From: DATARH01 sp963705325
GTDB lineage: Bacteria > Pseudomonadota > Alphaproteobacteria > ATCC43930 > CGMCC-115725
NCBI GenBank assembly: GCA_963705325.1
Contig: OY970069.1
Span: 2,046,001 to 2,110,000, forward strand
DNA length: 64,000 nucleotides
Reading direction: 5' to 3'
Shown: piece after piece, positions 60,874-64,000 of the stretch
How positions within the stretch are numbered: the first letter of the stretch is position 1
How the letters are laid out: each line of letters starts with the position of its first letter
Made by a program: the position numbers and the translations under genes
Notes under the pieces: model-generated
Seen by the model: the letters and a program-made list of their open reading frames with translations, nothing else
Databases searched by the model: none
What the model was told of the DNA's origin: nothing

Positions 60874-63651
60874 ATGTCGATCTCCGAGGCCAGGGACAGC
60901 GAAGACAAGGATTTGCCGCTGCGCGAGGACATCCGGCTCTTGGGCCGCATCCTCGGCGACACCGTGCGCCAGCAGAAGGGCAACGCCGCGTTCGAGACCG
61001 TCGAGCGCATCCGCCAGAGCTCGATCCGCTTTCGCCGCGACGAGGACGGCGTGGCGCGTGAGGAACTCGAGCGCACTCTCAATGCGCTGCCGCGCGACGA
61101 GGCGATCCAGATTATCCGCGCGTTCGGCTTCTTCTCGCATCTCGCCAATATCGCCGAGGATCAGCACCATATCCGCCGTGGCCGCGCGCATGCCTTCACC
61201 CCCCCGGGTACCTTGGTGTCGCCGCGCCACGGGACGATGGCGCACGCGCTCGGCGCAGCGCGCGAGGCCGGCATCGGTCCGGAGCGGCTGCGCGCGTTCT
61301 TCGCCGGCGCGATGGTGGTGCCGGTGCTGACCGCGCACCCGACCGAGGTGCGCCGCAAGAGCATGATCGACCGCGAGATGGAGGTCGCCAGCTTGCTCGC
61401 TCAGCGCGACCTCCATCTGCTGACGCAGAGCGAGGCGGCCGCCAACGAGACCGCGCTGCGCCGGGCCATTCTCACCTTGTGGCAGACCAACCTGCTGCGC
61501 GGCAATCGCCTGCGCGTCGTCGACGAGGTCAATAACGGGCTGGCCTATTACGACTATACGTTTCTCCGCGAACTACCGCGTTTCTACGCCGATCTGGAAG
61601 CTGAGCTGGAGACGCAGGGCGCGGACACCAACGGCGGCTTGCCGTCGTTTCTGCGCATGGGCAGCTGGATCGGCGGCGACCGCGACGGCAATCCATTTGT
61701 CGACGCCGCCGTGCTGAAAGAGGCGTTGCGGCTGCAGAGCGCAAAGGCGTTGCGCCACTATCTCAGCGAGTTGCAAGCACTGGGCGCTGAGCTGTCGCTC
61801 GACGGGCGGCTGATCGATGTCGCGCCGTCGCTCTCCGAGCTGGCGGCCCGCTCGCCCGACCGCTCCGCCTACCGTCGCTACGAGCCTTATCGGCGGGCGA
61901 TCACCGGGATCTACGCACGGCTCGCGGCGACCATGCGGGCGCTCGACCATGTCGAGCCGCCGGCGCATCCGGTCGGCAGTGCGCCGCCCTACGCCAATAG
62001 CGCCGAATTGCTGGCCGATCTGACGATCATCGCCAATTCGCTGATCGCCAATCGGTCGGAACTGCTGGCCAAAGGCCGGCTCCGCGATTTGCGCCGCGCG
62101 GTCGACGTCTTCGGCTTCCACCTCGCCGCGATCGATCTGCGGCAGAATTCGGTCGTACACGAGCGGGTCGTCGGCGAGTTGTTCGAGCAGGCGCAGCCGG
62201 GCACCAACTATCTCGGCCTCGACGAGGAAGCTCGCGTCGCGCTACTGCGCGCCGAGATCGCCTCGCCTCGGCCGCTCTCTTCGGATTTCCTCACCTATTC
62301 GGCCGAGACCGCCGGCGAACTGGCAATTCTGCGCGCCACCGCCGACGCGCATCGCCGCTATGGGCCGGCATCGGTGCCGCGTTATGTCATCTCGATGGCG
62401 ACCAGCGTCTCCGACCTGCTGGAAGTCGCGGTGCTGCTCAAGGAGGCAGGACTCCTGCACCCGCGCGACGCCTCGCTCGACCTCGACATCATTCCCCTGT
62501 TTGAGACCATCGAGGATCTGCAGAGCTGTGGCGTGGTGATGGAAGCGGTGCTGAGCCTTCCCGATTATGCACGGCTGCTCGACAGCCGCGGCCGCATTCA
62601 GGAGGTGATGCTCGGCTATTCCGACAGCAACAAGGATGGTGGCTTCCTGACGTCGGGCTGGGAGCTCTACAGGGCCGAAATCGCGCTGGTTGAGGTGTTC
62701 CGCCGCCACGACATCGGCATCCGGCTCTTTCACGGGCGCGGCGGCTCGGTCGGGCGCGGCGGCGGCCCCAGCCACCAGGCGATCCTTGCGCAGCCGCCGG
62801 GCGCGGTGCAGGGCGCGATCCGCATCACCGAGCAGGGCGAGGTCATCGCCAGCAAGTATTCGAACGGCGAGCTTGGCCGCCGCAACCTAGAGATCCTCGC
62901 CGCGGCGACCCTGGAAGCCACTCTGCTGCGCCCGGAGGAAGCAGCGCCGCGCCCGGAATATCTCGACGCGATGGCGCAGCTTTCCGCCGACGCCTATCGC
63001 GCCTATCGCGGTCTCGTTTACGAGACTGACGGCTTCGTCCGCTTCTTCCGCGAGTCTACCGTGGTCGGCGAGATCGCCAACCTCAACATCGGCAGCCGCC
63101 CGGCATCTCGAAAATCTTCTGAAAAGATCGAAGATTTGCGGGCCATCCCCTGGGTGTTCAGCTGGGCGCAGATGCGCCTGATGCTGCCCGGTTGGTACGG
63201 GTTTGGCAGCGCGGTCAAAGCCTGGCTCGAGGCGCATCCGGGAGACGGCATGGACACGCTCCAGGCGATGTACCGCGAATGGCCATTCTTCCAGATGCTG
63301 CTGTCGAACATGGACATGGTGCTGGCCAAGAGCGACATCGCCATTGCCTCGCGCTACGCCGAGCTGGTGTCGGACGTCGACCTGCGCGATCGGATCTTCG
63401 CGCAGTTGCGGGCGGAGTGGAGCGCGTCGATCGAGGCGCTCTTGGCGATCATGGGGCAGAACCAGCTGCTCGAAACCAACCCGCTGCTCGCCCGCTCGAT
63501 TCGCAACCGTTTCCCGTACATGGATCCGCTCAACCACATGCAGATCGAGCTGTTGAAGCGCTACCGGGCGGGTGATGCCGGCGAGGATGTCGTCACCGGC
63601 ATCCACCTGACGATCAACGGCATCGCCGCCGGGCTGCGAAATAGTGGATAA
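60874..63651 (+). CDS. ppc: Phosphoenolpyruvate carboxylase
   Basis: 925 residues from ATG 60874 (AGGAGAG upstream), full length. Carboxylates PEP to oxaloacetate, refilling the TCA cycle. Active-site blocks: LTAHPTEVRRKSM (His), GSWIGGDRDGNPFV, MLGYSDSNKDGGFLTSGW, LFHGRGGSVGRGGGPSH, GEVIASKYSN, NIGSRPASRK, and LPGWYGFGSAV; the C-terminus ends in a Gly after TINGIAAGLRN. Oxaloacetate can feed aspartate for the AspD enzyme upstream. Confidence 0.95.
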   Translation: MSISEARDSEDKDLPLREDIRLLGRILGDTVRQQKGNAAFETVERIRQSSIRFRRDEDGVAREELERTLNALPRDEAIQIIRAFGFFSHLANIAEDQHHIRRGRAHAFTPPGTLVSPRHGTMAHALGAAREAGIGPERLRAFFAGAMVVPVLTAHPTEVRRKSMIDREMEVASLLAQRDLHLLTQSEAAANETALRRAILTLWQTNLLRGNRLRVVDEVNNGLAYYDYTFLRELPRFYADLEAELETQGADTNGGLPSFLRMGSWIGGDRDGNPFVDAAVLKEALRLQSAKALRHYLSELQALGAELSLDGRLIDVAPSLSELAARSPDRSAYRRYEPYRRAITGIYARLAATMRALDHVEPPAHPVGSAPPYANSAELLADLTIIANSLIANRSELLAKGRLRDLRRAVDVFGFHLAAIDLRQNSVVHERVVGELFEQAQPGTNYLGLDEEARVALLRAEIASPRPLSSDFLTYSAETAGELAILRATADAHRRYGPASVPRYVISMATSVSDLLEVAVLLKEAGLLHPRDASLDLDIIPLFETIEDLQSCGVVMEAVLSLPDYARLLDSRGRIQEVMLGYSDSNKDGGFLTSGWELYRAEIALVEVFRRHDIGIRLFHGRGGSVGRGGGPSHQAILAQPPGAVQGAIRITEQGEVIASKYSNGELGRRNLEILAAATLEATLLRPEEAAPRPEYLDAMAQLSADAYRAYRGLVYETDGFVRFFRESTVVGEIANLNIGSRPASRKSSEKIEDLRAIPWVFSWAQMRLMLPGWYGFGSAVKAWLEAHPGDGMDTLQAMYREWPFFQMLLSNMDMVLAKSDIAIASRYAELVSDVDLRDRIFAQLRAEWSASIEALLAIMGQNQLLETNPLLARSIRNRFPYMDPLNHMQIELLKRYRAGDAGEDVVTGIHLTINGIAAGLRNSG

Positions 63652-63679
63652 GGGTCGCCGAACAATCGTGAGGTGACCG

Positions 63680-64000
63680 ATGTCGAGCGAGGCTGAGGGG
63701 CCCGCCGTGAACCTTCCCGAAGTCCATGCCGAAGTCGCCACAGCGTTCAGCCGTTACGAGGAGGCGCTCAACGCCAACGATGTCGCGGTGCTCAACGAGC
63801 TGTTCCGCGACGCGCCCTACACGCTGCGTTTCGGGATCGGCGAGGAGCTTTACGGCCACGCGCAGATCGCCGCGTTTCGCTCGGCGCGCACGCCGCCGGT
63901 GCGGCGCTCGATCCGCAACACGGTCATCACCACCTTCGGGCGCGATTTCGCCACCGCCTCGACCGAGTTTCTGCGCCCCGGGCAGCCGAGCCTTGGCCGC
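63680..64000 (+). CDS. HpxZ/AtzH-like protein, 3' end outside window
   Basis: Start ATG 63680. Visible 107 residues: NLPEVHAEVATAFSRYEEAL, NELFRDAPYTLRFGIGEELY, GHAQIAAFRSART, TFGRDFATASTEFL. This is the SnoaL/NTF2-like fold of AtzH and the oxalurate-catabolism protein HpxZ. Amidohydrolase or amidase genes normally follow, so a urea/oxalurate-type pathway may begin here. Confidence 0.85.
   Translation, partial: MSSEAEGPAVNLPEVHAEVATAFSRYEEALNANDVAVLNELFRDAPYTLRFGIGEELYGHAQIAAFRSARTPPVRRSIRNTVITTFGRDFATASTEFLRPGQPSLGR

Noticed and set aside
1..64000. CRISPR arrays, tRNA and rRNA genes
   Set aside because: No short regularly spaced repeats with unique spacers, no T-loop/acceptor patterns and no rRNA signatures were seen. 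The only tandem array is the HAMP-coding repeat.

Overview
The window looks like chromosomal DNA of a GC-rich alphaproteobacterium. Evidence: a hopanoid-type HpnN transporter, alphaproteobacterial-style hybrid histidine kinases, EcfG-like stress promoters (GGAAC, 16-17 bases, CGTT-like), Fnr/FixK-type boxes (TTGAY-N4-RTCAA), DUF2934 and ChaB proteins, and IS families common in Rhizobiales and Rhodospirillales. I see no rRNA, tRNA or CRISPR array, and I do not name a species.

Left part, 1-24 kb: an accessory, decaying region. It holds the end of a hybrid histidine kinase, a frameshifted KaiC gene, two PRC-barrel proteins, small stress-type proteins, an AI-2E-type permease, a BrkB-type membrane protein, an MlaC/HpnM-like lipid-binding protein and the RND transporter HpnN. 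Between these lie an IS3-family element, IS1182 and IS5 scraps, a 5'-truncated group II intron, and broken genes for a sugar transferase, a general stress protein, an ECF sigma factor, pyrophosphatase, NRAMP and aquaporin. Several small genes here have EcfG-like promoters, so the surviving genes look like general-stress genes. The clearest new object is a complete transposon at 11205-15014: 18-bp perfect inverted repeats, an exact 8-bp target duplication, an IS1-like transposase, and a four-gene overlapping operon built round a DUF262/DUF1524 (GmrSD-like) protein, with a 48-bp nested palindrome in the divergent promoter.

Middle part, 24-42 kb: a 2112-residue soluble poly-HAMP hybrid kinase with eleven 276-bp repeats and three receiver domains is followed closely by a receiver-kinase-receiver protein. 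After an IS3-family (IS407/IS511-like) copy comes a distinctive cluster at 35.3-41.6 kb: a nucleotide-cyclase sensor, divergent from an ABC exporter, a GAF protein, a subtilisin-like protease, a small beta-helix-like protein and a 78-residue Cys-rich protein. This looks like an undescribed signalling or peptide-export module.

Right part, 42-64 kb: compact, intact operons with five good Fnr/FixK-type boxes and one weaker one. They encode an RMD1-family protein, a PLP decarboxylase, a cyclic-2,3-diphosphoglycerate-synthetase-like GTPase, DUF190, ChaB, an APH-like kinase, nicotinate phosphoribosyltransferase, a ligase-ACP-acyltransferase fusion, a SagB-like oxidoreductase, a phosphoribosyltransferase, an alpha/beta hydrolase, DUF2267, PRPP synthase, a universal stress protein, a HPF/cold-shock fusion, two CBS proteins, aspartate transaminase/4-decarboxylase and PEP carboxylase. 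Together they suggest an oxygen-limitation or dormancy regulon: ribosome hibernation, PRPP/NAD supply, lipid recycling and anaplerosis.
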